Source of the DNA: Lepidodermella squamata
Lineage: Eukaryota; Gastrotricha
Assembly: GCA_047495785.1 (NCBI GenBank)
Contig: JBLDXI010000032.1
Span: 868,001-932,000 of the forward strand
Length of the DNA: 64,000 bases
Direction of reading: 5' to 3'
The translations under genes and the position numbers were made by a program. Positions 12,293 through 25,000 of this stretch are shown in pieces. A model generated the notes under the pieces. It was not told the DNA's origin, ran no database searches, and saw only the letters and a list, made by a program, of their open reading frames with translations. Within the stretch, counting starts at the first letter, position 1. Each line of letters opens with the position of its first letter.

Positions 12293-15200
12293 TCAATTAT
12301 CCTCGCAACAAATCAAATCATCTTTACAATTGTGGTACCAAGGAATGTTAGCGTCGTTAAAGCTTTCGGCGTCACAATTTTCTAGTTGCCGCATGGTGTA
12401 ACGAAGAACTTTGTCGTAGCCTAGAAATTGAAAGTAGCCGAAAAATGGAACTCGGGCTAGCAGAAACGGGAACCACAAGTGGTCATCCGGCCACATGGTA
12501 TCAAATGGCAGCTTGTCGAGATCGGTCGAAAACCAGGCAGGCCTCATTTCTAAAATAAAAAGAGCAAGTTCACAGAGTGTTGAAATCGGTAGACCGCCAT
12601 AACAGCAAGCAAATACCCAAAATAGCAAACGCGACAAAACAGCAGAAACACGGTGCATCGTACCAAGTTTCCGCTGTTTTGTCGCGAAATAAAAAATTTG
12701 CTGTTTTGTCGCATTCGCTTTTCTGTGAAGATGCTGTTTTGTCGCCGTATCAGAACGGGAGCTATGAGTGGTTAAAAAATTTAAATACAATTTGAGACAC
12801 ATTATGCACACGATGATTCGTATCCATCTTAAAAGCTGCAAATGTTAATTTGAAAAAATGTCAAGGCCACTAAAAGCATTTTGAATTCTTCTCCTGTGAT
12901 TTCGAAGTTATTTTTATTCATTTTTTTCGTAGTTCCGACGAGCCGCCTCATTTCAATCTCACCGAGCCTCAAAAACCTCGAAAGCACTCTATAAGAATTG
13001 TAAACCCTTCTGGCTTACTTCTCTTGTAGGATTTATCGCGAGCTTGACCGATGTGTCTGATGCTGTGAAATTTGGTGTGTATGCTGCTTCTCGTTCGGCT
13101 TTGGAAGACTTTAAGGATTTGTTTTGTTCGCGAATATGCATCATTCAACCGTAATTTCTCTTGCTCTGAGGACATTTCATATGCATCGACAACTCTGGCT
13201 CTCGACCATTACCACAAATTGCATCAACGAACTCCGTTTTCTGCGACAAAATTTGCCGAAAGCTCCAAGCTCGTGGTGTCAAGCCACCTACTCAGGGCAA
13301 CCTAAGCGAAACCTATTTCGCGTAATATCCACTCTCCATCTACAGTTCCACCTTGTGAGGTTGGTCTCCTTCCTTGGATTAATTAGGCTGATGGCGAGCC
13401 CGCTGAGCTCTGGTGCAACTAATGCGAGATCGATACTCACTCGACCCACTGTTTTCAAGGAACTACACCAAGGAACACCAAGACGCGAAAGTCACAAAAA
13501 ACAGTTCAAGCTAAATGTTGGTCATCAGCTAAGCATGTATTTCGCGAAAAACATTCCACTGATACTTGCATGGCCGAATTCACTTCGTTATGTTGTATTG
13601 AAAGTTGACCGCAGTGTAAAGTGCACTTTCAATGCGACCGCTGCGTTGAAAGTGCACTCTAAACGCAAACATGTCGTTTAAAGTGTACTTTCAACATTGA
13701 AAGTTCACAGCAATATCAAACGTGATTGGTTGTGAGACGCAGCCAATTGATCAATAAGCGCGTTGATCCTTTGAAGCCGCTTGTCATCAACGTTGAGCTC
13801 TACGGCGGAAATTTCACGAAAGATCATAACGTCAACTTGCGATTCGTCATAACTCGGTTGCTTGTTCCACATACTTAGTGGAACCAACGAATCCACAAAA
13901 TCGCTATTGGCTGGACTAAATTAAGTATAACGCCTTAGATCTGGTTTTAGACAGCAGGCGGATTTTAGGGCGCTAGGCCGAAGGCCGTTGCGCTCTAAAA
14001 TCCGCCAGCTGGATGAAACTGGATCTCAGGCGTTGTACTTTTTAATACGTGTCTGAAATAAAATCCGCTGAGCAGGACAGATCAATTTCCGAGATTGTAT
14101 TTTTGGACGTGTCCAAGAAATGGCTCTCACAAAATGACACCGGCTTATTTAATGATTAGTCACCGTCGATTGTTTCCATGTTTTAAATCACATGTCCGAG
14201 TGGTCCGATTAAGACAAGGTTAAGCAGGCGGCATGTTGGTCTAGTGATAATGAAAAGCCCGCGCTTGGCTTAACTAGTCATCTCATTTGGCGTTTATTAA
14301 TTTTGAATGCTACCAGCTATTTTTCTCACATTTTGGCATTCAAATTTCGTTAATAATCGAGCGTCGTCACGTCATTCAAAGTGACCAAGATGTGCTACTA
14401 AAGTAAGTTTGACTCTTTTTCAAGCGTTCCCAGAAGAATCGATAGGCCTTATTTTGCTAAAATCAATCATTTCTTACTTAGGCAATAAGATTGGCCTGAT
14501 TTCAACAATTTTGAGAAATTTATCAGCGTTATTTTGCGCCGGTAAATTTCGATTTATTGATTACTATCGATTTGTTTAAATTCTGCGGTACTCACAGTAT
14601 AGCTGTATCGAGGGCTATGGGCTGATTTTCTTATACCCTATTGATTTGATTCTTAGTTTGCCCAAATTCCTTTTCGCGCGAAAATACTTGTCCAAACCCC
14701 ACTTTTCATTTGTCACTAATCGAACCAGCTGCTTCTTGTCATAACATCTGGTAAAAAAGGTTTTTCTCGAGATGTTTTGGGCTCTAAGACAGCGTGTCCG
14801 ACACAATGATGGATTAATTTCAGGCAGGCCGATTTTTGAAGTCAGGAAGGCAGGACATCAAAAAATCGGCCTGCCTGAAATTAATCCATCATTGAGCAGG
14901 ACGCACTGTCTGAAATTGGAGCGAAGGCGGATTTTATTTCAGACATGTATTAAAATTTGTTGAAGCACGCGATTGGTTAGATTTTCCAGCATCTTGGCAT
15001 GTTATTTCTTGAAAAGCAAAAAAAATCTCAGAAAAACGCTGCTCGGTCACCACGAGTCGAACCCGGGAAATTCAGGTCAAGAAATAACACGCTAAGATGC
15101 TGGAAAATCTAACCAATCGCGTGCTTCAACAAATTTTAGTCCAGCCAATAGCGATTTTGTGGATTCGTTGGTTCCACTAAGTAGGTTGTTAATCGTTACT

Positions 15201-16597
15201 GTTCTTTTGCCAGCTGGACTCCGGTAGCGATGGCGCATTCTCGTAAGACCTGTCGGCTTGCTCTCGTGTTGCAATTTACGTCCCGTTTCTTTCTAGATGC
15301 CAGCCTTGAAATTCCCACCGGAACCATTGTGAACAAGCTCGCACCATCCCCATTGCCACCAAGAGAGCCGTTGTTGCCGTAAAAGTACATGGCGTTGGCT
15401 GTAATCTTGGCTGCTGTCTATACGCACCCAAAATTGTGACTCTAAATGGCTTACTCGTGGCGTTGAGTGCACTCGAGAGCAGTCATTTTGCCAAATTGCT
15501 ATCAAGTCGAAGGTAGCAATGGATATATGTCGAAATAATGTGTTTCATCGCTCTACCAGATTTCGGATTTTTAGTCCGTTTCACTCGGATATATTATCAT
15601 CTCCATGTTCGGAGCTATTCGCCGATTTGTTTCTTCGATACTCGCAGAATTTCCAAAGCACAAGGCCGAATAGTGACGAATCTTGCGTGCTAATAGTCGA
15701 CGGACATATCAGCCATTTTTCCGTTGCGGCCCTTACAATTTGGAGTACGGTGTTTCATCGCTCTTCTGGATAAACAATGCAAACTTAGGTCCTTTTTCGG
15801 CCATTCAACATTCTTAACGCTAAAATTTCCTACATCGCTCATTTATTATAATTTCCGTGTTCGGAGACCTTGTATTTGAAAATGGGCTGTTTATACTGCC
15901 CCAGAAAAGACAATTATTGACAGGTTTATTGCGAAACGGACAAATCCTTGACGCTTCAGGTTCGTATTATTCAATAGCCTGCAGGCAAAAATCGGCGGCA
16001 TTCTAATATCCTCAAAAAAACGCCCACAACCGAAACGGGAAATTTAGACAGGTGCGGATTTATTGCTATTTGCCTTCCGGGAAATTCCGTAAACACTTGC
16101 CCTCAGGAAGTATTTACGCTTATAAAACAAAATCGATACATTTTGGAACTTGTCCAATATTTGGACGATTCTAGATATTTTAAAGATCGAGAAATTTGAT
16201 GGCGAAAGCGACTTACCATCGGACTCAGTGACAATCCCTGAGTATTTATCAGTCGTGAAAACGTGAACATCCATCCAAATAGGATCTCCAACAAATTCAA
16301 AATGAATCCGGCCAACTTGCTGCATATCCTTCTCTTCAACAATCAGCCCAGATTCTTCATGAAGTTCCCTGAAAATTCGAAAAAAATCACAAAATCCGCC
16401 TTAATTTTTCGCTGATCACACCTTATCGCAGCTGCTTTAATCGTTTCCTGAGGTTCAACTTTACCGCCGAAACCGTTGTACCTCCCAGCTCCAAAGCCGC
16501 GTTTTTTCATGCCCAACAAAACTTCTTTCCGCGTGGCATCTTTAAACGCGAAACACAGCGTTAACGTCTTCAAGGTTGGTCTTATCGAAGAACTCAT
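12293..16597 (-). CDS. NUDT1: MTH1/NUDT1-type oxidised-purine nucleotide hydrolase
   Basis: Sanitises the nucleotide pool by hydrolysing 8-oxo-dGTP and related nucleotides to monophosphates. Minus-strand exons: 16422-16597, 16217-16368, 12293-12549; 194 residues, phases consistent. Human MTH1 motifs appear in order: [20 protein letters not shown], then the Nudix box spanning intron 1 ([15 protein letters not shown] joined to RELHEESGL, fitting Gx5Ex7REUxEExGU), then [20 protein letters not shown], and in the last exon [17 protein letters not shown] and FFGYFQF. The W and DD residues of the purine pocket are kept. The protein carries about 30 extra C-terminal residues compared with human (156). 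The last intron is unusually long, 3,667 bp, and filled with inverted repeats, while the first is 53 bp. The start is the only in-frame ATG near the Nudix domain (16597). Confidence 0.93.
12631..12745. repeat. Four copies of a 13-bp motif, one inverted
   Basis: GCTGTTTTGTCGC occurs at 12673-12685, 12700-12712 and 12733-12745, and its reverse complement at 12631-12643, all in the long NUDT1 intron. The inverted pair can fold into a stem. Confidence 0.85.
13598..13712. repeat. Clustered palindromic GAAAGTGCAC-type repeats
   Basis: Variants of TTGAAAGTGCACT occur about five times in alternating orientation within about 115 bp (near 13599, 13618, 13646, 13680, 13698). Probably an end or fragment of an inverted-repeat element. 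Confidence 0.65.
13872..15183. mobile_element. Nested foldback (inverted-repeat) element in the NUDT1 intron
   Basis: Outer arms 13872-13920 and 15135-15183 are perfect 49-bp inverted repeats beginning TACTTAGTGGAACCAACGA. Between them are further inverted pairs: 13921-13973 with 13990-14042; about 14039-14064 with 14929-14955; 14804-14838 with 14860-14894; 14953-15011 with 15079-15137. No transposase frame is visible, so this is non-autonomous: either a foldback element or several MITEs inserted into one another. Confidence 0.75.
14953..15137. repeat. Inner hairpin with a tRNA-like B box
   Basis: Arms of about 59 bp (14953-15011 and 15079-15137) match with only a few mismatches. On the minus strand the loop contains GGGTTCGACTCG, close to the pol III B-box consensus GGTTCGANNCC. 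I see no matching A box at tRNA spacing, so this is not a tRNA gene. Confidence 0.65.
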
Positions 16598-17628
16598 CAA
16601 AAGCCTATTTCAAGAAAACACAATTTCTCAAGTAAAAAAGTTTTATTAACCAACGATAGACTCGTTTTTTTTCCAATCGATCCAACTTGTAGCTATGTAA
16701 TAAATAGACTCTTGTGAACAACAAATCGTCTTCCCTCGCTTCGATATTTCGCACGGTAATCATTATATGTATACAAAAGGCAAATAGCTAGGGCGGCGGT
16801 ATATGCGATGCTTTCGCTGTTCGAGCAACATTCAACAGAGATAACAACACCATTTCTGATCATCGATTATGACTGAGACAGGGTGTTTGAATCTTGCGAA
16901 TTGAGAGGTCATATAATAGCAATAATTACAATAATATCGACAACAAGAACGAAAAAGAATGAAAACGAAAGAGTGGCGAGGTGCTCACGCCTTTTCAAGT
17001 CGTTTCAAATTGTACATTGATAAAACTTGCGTAAGTGAATTGATTAATTATAAAAGAGAACCAACCAACGGCTGGGTTTTCGAGGGAAAGAAATGAGAGA
17101 GAAGCAGAGACATGGACTTCCCGACGTCATCGAGTTGAATGATTGATAGAAAATACTAATTGAAATATATTATGATAAAACAATGTTTTTACATTTTTCA
17201 AAACATTCGCTAATCAAATAATAATAATAATAATATTGATATTAAATAAATTAATGAGAAATTTATTACACGTGACACATAAAACAGCCGTGTCATAGAA
17301 AAATTTTGATCAGCCTTAAACTAAGACCCAGAATTTTTAATTAGGGAATCGAAAATAAAATAAAAGTTGAGAAACAAAAAATTTAAAATTGTTGAAATTT
17401 AAAAAAATCAAATTTTTGGAATTTCGAAATTTCTGAAAAAAATCAGAAATTTAAATTCGGATTTTTTATATTCTCATCATTTTTTATTTTGAATATTTAA
17501 ATTTTTTAAATCCCAAATTTCAAAGTTAATATACTGATTTTTCTAAAAATTCTGGAGTGTTTGCTCTGATCGAAATTTTTCTATGAAAAAAGGAGAAAAT
17601 AGCTAGGCAGCTATAGTAAGGGTGAAAC
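16598..17628. other. Upstream of NUDT1 and 3' UTR of the calcium-channel gene
   Basis: No coding sequence seen. AT-rich, with an ATA/AAT run near 17219-17236. A minus-strand AATAAA at 17262-17267 is a likely poly(A) signal for the calcium-channel beta gene. The NUDT1 promoter should lie just above 16600. Confidence 0.45.
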
Positions 17629-20600
17629 TCATAGCACAACAGCGCCTTGCCGCGGCAACTGGCGCCTCGGTTTATTCGCATCGTCGATAAGGCCGGGCTG
17701 CATCGGAAGCTGGTTCATAGCCGGGTTGTACATGCCGCCGCCGCCTGCCTGCTGCTGGCGTTGATGCGGTATTAGAACACCCTGCGGCTGCGCGTGCTCT
17801 CTGATGGGCGGCCGGTCGTCGCCAAACTCCTGGCTCAAAAACTCGTGCTTATCCTGACCGGAAGGTATAGCCCGCGGGACATTGGCGCCCATGTGCTGCT
17901 GCTGCGGATTCATCATCATCATCATCCCACCAGCCGGGTTCATCGCCATTTGCTGGCCCATTTGCTGCATTTGCATCTGCATCTGCATTTGCATCTGCAT
18001 GAGCTGTTGCGGTGTCATTTGCGTAGGGATGATGCCGGGTCGTAGGGCCGGATTGCCGCCCGGCATCATCGGCAGCCCAGGTTGTTGCGGTAAATTAGCG
18101 AACGAGCCTTGCGGCGCAATGGCGCCCGGGAATGTGCCGCGATTCGCCGCCGCCGCCGCTGCTGCTTGAGCCAACGCCGCTGCCGGGTTTCCAGTACCAC
18201 CCGCTGTCAAATGTGCAGCCGCCTTAAATTAACGAAAAATAAAAGAAATAAAATTAACATAAAAGGGTACATATCAAACCATAACTATCGCAAACAATAT
18301 CAGGAATTAAGCTTCAAACCCAACTAAAAAGATCAGCGAAATTATTCGATTTTTCTTAAAATTTTGCGTTTATATTCAAAATCCGCCGGGGTGGGTTGAA
18401 TACAATGGGGTATTGGGCTAATCCTCGTCATTTTCTTCGTCTTCGTCACGTGGAATCGGAATGTTGTGCTTCGATTTAGGCCGTTCAGTTATTCCAGTTT
18501 GCTTCTTCAGCCAATCTACATCTACGCCCAACTTCTCTAGAGCCTATATGGGGATATTGTGAAAACACATTTGTATTGAAAAATTGAAGAAAAAAGCTAA
18601 ACAATATTATTTTTTCATTTGATTGCATCAACATTTGTGTCGAAGTTATCAAGCACGAAATTTGCAGAAATTTCAGCAATAGATTCTAATTTGAGAGAAT
18701 GAAGACAAGCATTCAGATTTTGCTTTTAAGGGCGCAACTAATTAGACAGAAACCATTTTTTACCATCTTTGGTGTGATCAGAAAATTTCTCTAAATAAAA
18801 TGAAGATCAATGCGTTTTTTCATCTGTCCAAATTATCGAAAGATAAACCTGAGAAATTAAACAACAAAATATTTGCGAAACACAACCTATTTTTACTGCA
18901 AAACACATATTAACATATAATATCCGTTCTTTCAGTCTGATTCCGGATGTGAATGTTTTCGCAAAACTGTCAAACGACTTTCCTTTTCTGCCATTCTAAT
19001 AAATACCCTGAGCGAATTAAGAGACAAATTATGAAGTGGATCCCAGATATAAATTTTTCCACTGAAAACTGACCGAAATTTAGAATTCGAAAAAGTTATT
19101 TAATAAGATGGAATTCAGATAAAAATTTTAACAGAATGTCGAAATACTATAAAATTACTATATTTTATAGTATTTCTTTTTTTACTTAACTATAAAATTA
19201 TATAGAATTACTATAAAAATATTTGAAAACTGCAATAAAAAAATAAAAAAATTACAAATCACTTCACCAATTTAGGATGGATTTTTAGTTAGAACGGTTG
19301 ATTAAAAATATCCTGCAAATTTGAATTTTCAAAATTTTTCAAATTATATAACACATTTTTCATGAGGCTGTCGAAAATAGCCAAAAATTCGAGGGCATTC
19401 TTTCATCAATTTTGAGTTAAGATTCCCCCTTTGCTTGATATTTAGACGAAGAAAATTGATGAAATTTGACATACCGCTGCTGCAGCAGCAGCTGCCGCCT
19501 GAGCAGCCTGTTGCTTCATGAGCGCGGCCGCTTCAGGGTGACTAGCCCGCCAGTAGGCCTCCAAGAACTCAGCGAGATGCTCGCACGCATCTTCAAGTTG
19601 ATTCTCATCGAGCACCACGTCGAACATTGTCGGATTGCATTGAGCCAGTTTTTCAGCCGCCACCAGCTGCACGTTCATGTTACGCGCCTGCGACTTGCCG
19701 CGGCTCTTAATCAGCCGCTGTAACACCTTAGGCGAGGTAATTTTCACGTAGACCAGAATCGGCGCCAGTGACGTTTTCTGCAACTGGCTCGGGTGGTTGA
19801 TTGTATCGCAGTCGAGTACGACTAGCTGCATGCTGCGCGCCAGTTCGAAGATGCGCTCGATTTCGGCCTGCACTTCGGCCATACTCGAGTTTCTCGCGTT
19901 TCGGTCGAGTAGAACGCGCTTGTTCTGATTGTTGAGGACGCTGCGCTTAGCCAGCGATATGTCCGTTGTTACTCGTGTTATTGTCACGCGGCCTTCGAAT
20001 CGCCGTTTCACAAAGTCGAACAAGGCTTTCTATAATTGAAAATAACAAAAAATCAAAAACTGAAACAGATTTCCTAAAACTTCGATAGATCGAACGCTAA
20101 TTGAATTTCTCAAATTTGTCTCCTATTTCAAATGAGTTTTTCCTCGTCACGGAGACTGAATTCTCAGCAATTTCCTTTTATTTCAGAATTTTTTTTCAGA
20201 AATTAACTAGAACTTGAGTAAGGAGTAGTAAGGATAAAAAGTACGAACCTGCATCATGTCTGTCACTTCGAAGCCTTTTAGCGAAGGTCCGATAAGGCAC
20301 AACGGACGCATGTTTGGAACAACCTCGTACGGCGGCACGTTGGCTCCTTTCTTGAAGAAGGTCTTCTTCGCAGCAGCTGAGCCACCTTTCGCACCGTTCT
20401 CACCCTCGCCGCCCTCGCCACCACCGGCGGCTGGGTCTGACGCGGCCGTGTCGCCACGGGCCAGTTTCATACGGCTGCCGCCGGCTGACGAACCGCCGGC
20501 CGCTGCTGCGGCTTGACGGATCATTTCGAGGCGGGCGGGCGATGGCACGAAGCCTAACTCACAGCCCTCTTTCACGAGCCGCCCGATCCACCAATTATTG

Positions 20601-22003
20601 CTAAATTTCTCCTTTATGTGCAAAAACTCGCGAACACCGAACGACACGCCCATTCCTAAAATTAAATCAGAAAATATTTAAGAAAAACCGGGTCAAAACC
20701 GTCTTTGTTCCCCATTATTAATTCATTTCAATATTTCTTCTATGTAATTTGTACACAGAAATATCTAAAATCAGATTTTGAGAAAAGGCCTAAATACCCA
20801 AAAATCGAACCCAACATGAAGCGAATGGGATACAAATTATCTTCTTGGTTTCAAATTTCAAAAATATAAATTTGTTTTCTCATTAATTTTCTGCGATTTC
20901 CAGCAAACTTTCAGGTCAAATTAAGTCACTCTATTCCACTATTTCTTTCGTAAATAGTTAGAGCTCCTAGGGCTCAATCCCATGATTCCATGCAAAAAAT
21001 CTGCAGTGACAATCAACAGAAAGGCACGATGGATTTAATTTGATTTTTGATAAAATTTAGCGAGATAAGGCTTCCTTTTAACTCAAAAAGGACCAGAATG
21101 ATGATTCACAAAAAAGGACGCATGAAGAAAGTAGAACGGTTGATAAAATTTAAAATATCTGATTGTATTTATGATTGAAACTAGGACATTTTTCCTAGAA
21201 GACAAAAAATCAAAGAAAAAATGAGCAGCGTCCGCTGTCTGTCCGAGCTGAATTCTCATTTTTGGTTAATTCGGCATTGGAAACTAAGCTTGAATTTCGA
21301 TTTAAATACAATCCAACCGCGTGAGAGACATTCTTAGATTCCGGTCACAAAATTCCTTAATTTTCGCAACTGCTGAATTTCAATGTAGATAGCCTTCCAA
21401 ATAAGAAAAATCATCGCCGAAAATTGGCTCATTCAATTTCTATTATATTGAGCGGTTCTTTCAAGAGAAGGTATCAGAGAATGAGACGTATCCCCATATC
21501 AAAAAATTAGTTAATTGTGACCCCGGATTCCGGGATAAGTGTAAGTGAGCGTCTGTGATTTCAATGCTGCTGAGCTATACAAAGCCTATTATTACAATTA
21601 TTATTAATGAGTGTACATTTAAAAAATTTCACTGCAGTGAAGAGGAGGTCAGGATTAGATCACTTGGCTCATTGGCTTAAAATTCCTAGAATTACCCAAA
21701 TTTTAGAATTTTAGAGCAAATGAATCCAACTTCAATCAGCGACTAATTTTGAAAATAATAATAACCTTTGATAGGCACGTCGTCGTCTGTGGAAGCATCG
21801 TAGGCAACGTTGGTTCGAACGGCGAAAGCGACTGGTTTCGCCCTGGCTCGTTCCAACTGGGTACTCGCCTGCTGTTCAATCTCTCGTCGGCCTCCTCCAC
21901 TCGTGGCGCCGTCATTGCCAAAATTTCCGCCACCACCACCGCCTCCAAATAAATTGTCATCGCCGCCTAAATCTACACTCGACGGGTGGCTATCAGCGGA
22001 ACC
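17629..22003 (-). CDS. CACNB: Voltage-gated calcium channel beta subunit (MAGUK type), N-terminal exon(s) not found
   Basis: Cytoplasmic auxiliary subunit that binds the alpha-1 I-II linker and controls channel trafficking and gating. Minus-strand exons: 21766-22003, 20249-20655, 19475-20029, then one of two terminal exons (17629-18222 here, or 18418-18543). The SH3 part starts [14 protein letters not shown] and continues [22 protein letters not shown] Gly/Ala/Glu HOOK insert follows. The guanylate-kinase-like part runs from [20 protein letters not shown] to [10 protein letters not shown] and contains [17 protein letters not shown] and [14 protein letters not shown], almost unchanged from vertebrates. 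The long terminal exon encodes Ala/Gln/Met-rich sequence ending RQGAVVL. The exon at 21766-22003 opens with GSADSHPSS in phase 0, so at least one upstream exon is needed; I could not place it in 22-26 kb. Confidence 0.93.
18418..18543 (-). CDS. CACNB: Alternative short terminal exon of the calcium channel beta gene
   Basis: A phase-0 exon with a good ATATAG acceptor encoding [17 protein letters not shown]... and ending in an acidic DEDEENDED tail and stop. The preceding GK exon ends in phase 0 at 19475, so it can join this exon or the longer 17629-18222 exon without a frame change. The two carry separate stop codons and must be used alternatively. The evidence is frame, splice signals and non-random coding; there is no transcript support. 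Confidence 0.7.
   Translation of the reverse strand, partial: ALEKLGVDVDWLKKQTGITERPKSKHNIPIPRDEDEENDED
21445..21589 (+). repeat. Dispersed repeat, copy 1
   Basis: About 145 bp (from ATATTGAGCGGTTCTTTCAA to CTATACAAAGCCTAT) recur at 24781-24924 in the same orientation with only a few differences. This copy lies in an intron of the calcium channel beta gene. Confidence 0.9.
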
Positions 22004-25000
22004 CTGAAAAAAATTAATCAAAGAAAAAATTAAATAAGGAAAACGAATTGTAGGTGAAATCCAAGCGGTAAATTCTGAATAAACGTGTTAGCAGCTGCGG
22101 TGCTATGTTAAATGATTCTGATCTGCTCATTTCGGGGCACAAAAGCCGTGACTAACCGCTTGTTCACCCAATTTAGGCGTGTCTTTAGACGAGCTTTTCA
22201 TTGCCAGTAGTCACTCATTTGACTCGGACAGAAACCAGAGATAAAACCGTTCTCTTCGTTAAATGCATCAACGTGTCTATACAGGGATGGCATGAAACAG
22301 AAATCCAGAAAATTTTGCTTTCTGAATAAAATAAAAGGGAAAAAATCAGTGGCTTATTGAGGAATAAGTGACAGCTTTCATCTAATAGGCGATAATGTTT
22401 TTTCGACTCAGTTGATTTGGCAGGATGAAAGAAGTGTGGTATTAATAACTGGCATCTAAGAATTTTCGCCTACGAATATTTGTATACACAATATATATTT
22501 ATAGTGCGGTCAATGTTGTAAAATTCAGTATATAAGGCCAGCGCATGCAAGGCGCCTCAATACTCGATGTGGTACATGCAAATATATAAGGCAAAGATAT
22601 AATATATGTAAAACACAGGGCACGTATTGGAAATTTCTAGCTCGCGCAGGCAAGTACTATCAAAAAATCGATTAAAACGCCGTCGTGCATAAACACATAG
22701 TAATGATTTTTCTAATAAAATATTGCGCTATTTTTTCGGCTTACAATGCGTGATGTGCATATCATTGAATCGAATCCCACTTGGGACACAACATAACAGA
22801 GCTAACTGACAACAGAATAGCCGTAAAAACAACAATAAAAAGGTGCCAGTTTTTGCTATAAACACGCGGGGGTGTAATTTGTGACTCAAGTGTCACATCT
22901 CTTGAGTAATGCAATTATTGACGTATTTTGCGGGGCCAATTTATCCGGAAAAAAAATCAACCGGCATGCAAAAACCACGGCAACACTTGCCTGTCTAATC
23001 ATGTATGACGTAGATGAGTCCGATAGTGAGGCATCGTGCCTTAGACCTTTCTGGAAACCGACCGTTCTACCCTTTATTTAGGTACAGAGAAAAAAATCAA
23101 TTTCAATTGCACTCGATAAAAGGAGAATACAAATACGAGCTGTCATGCCAAAACGATAATTTTTTCGTATAATATAACTTACATGAGGAGCGCTCATGAT
23201 CGCGTTTAGTTCGTAAAAAAATTTGCGCTAAGACAAATTACATTACAGGCCGATAAACGTCGGCGCTCTCTAAAATTAGGGTCGAACAAATAATGGAGAA
23301 ATTAATCGAGTACAAAACAAAAGTTATCGTTTCGTTTCATGTTCCACAAAACTCAGGTAGAAAAAAATTAGGGAGTAATGAGGTTGCTGGCCATCCCTTT
23401 TCTAGAAGTAGCGACCAGTGCAGAGGATAGGAAGAAGAACACGAGAAAAAAAGAGCTAGAATAAGGCAATAAATGTATTATATGGCAAGCAGATTTACGA
23501 AGCAAGTGGCGGCTGCTGAAGGCAGCAAGAAGCATAGCATTAAGCCTATATACAGATATATAAATTCTATATTAATGCTGCAGCTACAGCATCACTATAG
23601 AAATGCGCGCAGTTCTTCGGTAGATGCGTATATAGCATTATTGTGCGATGCGTATAGACAGGAAGGAGGAATAAGGCAGCGGAAGCCATCGCTCTATGGG
23701 AATGATATATATTGAACGTTTCATACCATACTTGAATTCACACCAGTGTACAGCATATGGACTAGCGCCGTCGTACTCTGAACATGTACTTCCAGGCTGT
23801 TGAAAAGCCCAGCCCGGCGTCAATCAACGGTTACGCAGTGCCTCATACAATATTATACTCCCCGGTTTTATTATTATCATTATTATCATTATAACCATCT
23901 TTATTGTGTAATAATAGGTAGCTTCATTTATCGGACCGGCGGCTAAGAAAACGCGCACTTCTCCTCTAGGTTAACGCTCGAGCAGCCGACGGCGGCCGCA
24001 GATACGGATACCAGGTAACCGAACAGCCGCTATCACGTGGTAAATCATTGGTGCGCAGACAATAATTCCGACACACCCGGGATGTTCGCCGATCGAGGTT
24101 AGTAGGTGCGATGTAGTGTAATTTGCGCTGTGTATATGCGTAAACACGCAGGAATTTCTTTCGCAACACTGTGCGTCAAGCAGCATGCGTTTGTTTCCGT
24201 AAAAAACCATCGAATATTATTTTGTTTACATGGCAACTAATTGAATTAGCGAAAAATTGGTCAGAGTTATATAAAACCATCGTTAGTTTGTTTGCCCGGC
24301 TGCAATTTCAGCGTAATTTGCAATGTCCAAAATAAGGAAAAATATATATAAACTTTCGCGATTGAGAATATTATACGCCGAAAAATCCAATGATTACCTG
24401 TAATATCGAATATCGAATCGTGCCAGGTTCAGTCCAATCAACCAAACGTTAATTTCAAGAATCAATAAATGGTGAATGACGCGCGTAATCTTTTTATAAC
24501 TACTAGGCCTGAAAATAAATAAAATAGTAAGCATTTGTAAACAAAAATTAAAAACATGTAATATGTAGTGCAAGAATTGACGATCCTGTGAACCTTGACG
24601 CATAGTGGTTTCGGCAAATAGAATAATTCTCGAATTGGATGAGCACAATAGAGTGCGCACTGCCCTACTAAAGAGATCGCAACGTGCGAACGAAAGGCGA
24701 AGGGGACCCGTCGCCTGCTTCACTCGCGCACGATATGATGGAACAACAGCAAGTAGGTAACATATTTTTCAAATTCTATAATATTGAGCGGTTCTTTCAA
24801 GAGAAGGTATCAGAGAATGAGACGTATCCCATATCAAAAAATTAGTTCATTCTGACCCCGGATTCTGGAATAAGTGTAAGTGAGCGTCTGTGATTTCAAT
24901 GCTGCTGCGCTATACAAAACCTATGGTACTGTTTATTCCTTAACGTGTAAATCATACCTCAAAAAAATTTGGTATAGTTATAGATATCAATGAATTCCAT

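Noticed and set aside
13124-13681. 185-codon open frame on the plus strand inside the NUDT1 intron
   Set aside because: No start context, no domain, Ser/Leu/His-rich as expected of chance translation, and it runs into palindromic repeats.
14228-14280. tRNA-like A box (TGGTCTAGTGATAA)
   Set aside because: No B box at the right spacing and no cloverleaf pairing; not called as a tRNA.
15196-15505. Trp/Gly-rich open frames on the minus strand
   Set aside because: Several overlapping frames, none with a recognisable domain, within the NUDT1 intron.
17794-18327. Open frames on the plus strand opposite the long calcium-channel terminal exon
   Set aside because: Cys/Ile/His repeats are shadows of Gln/Met codons on the other strand.
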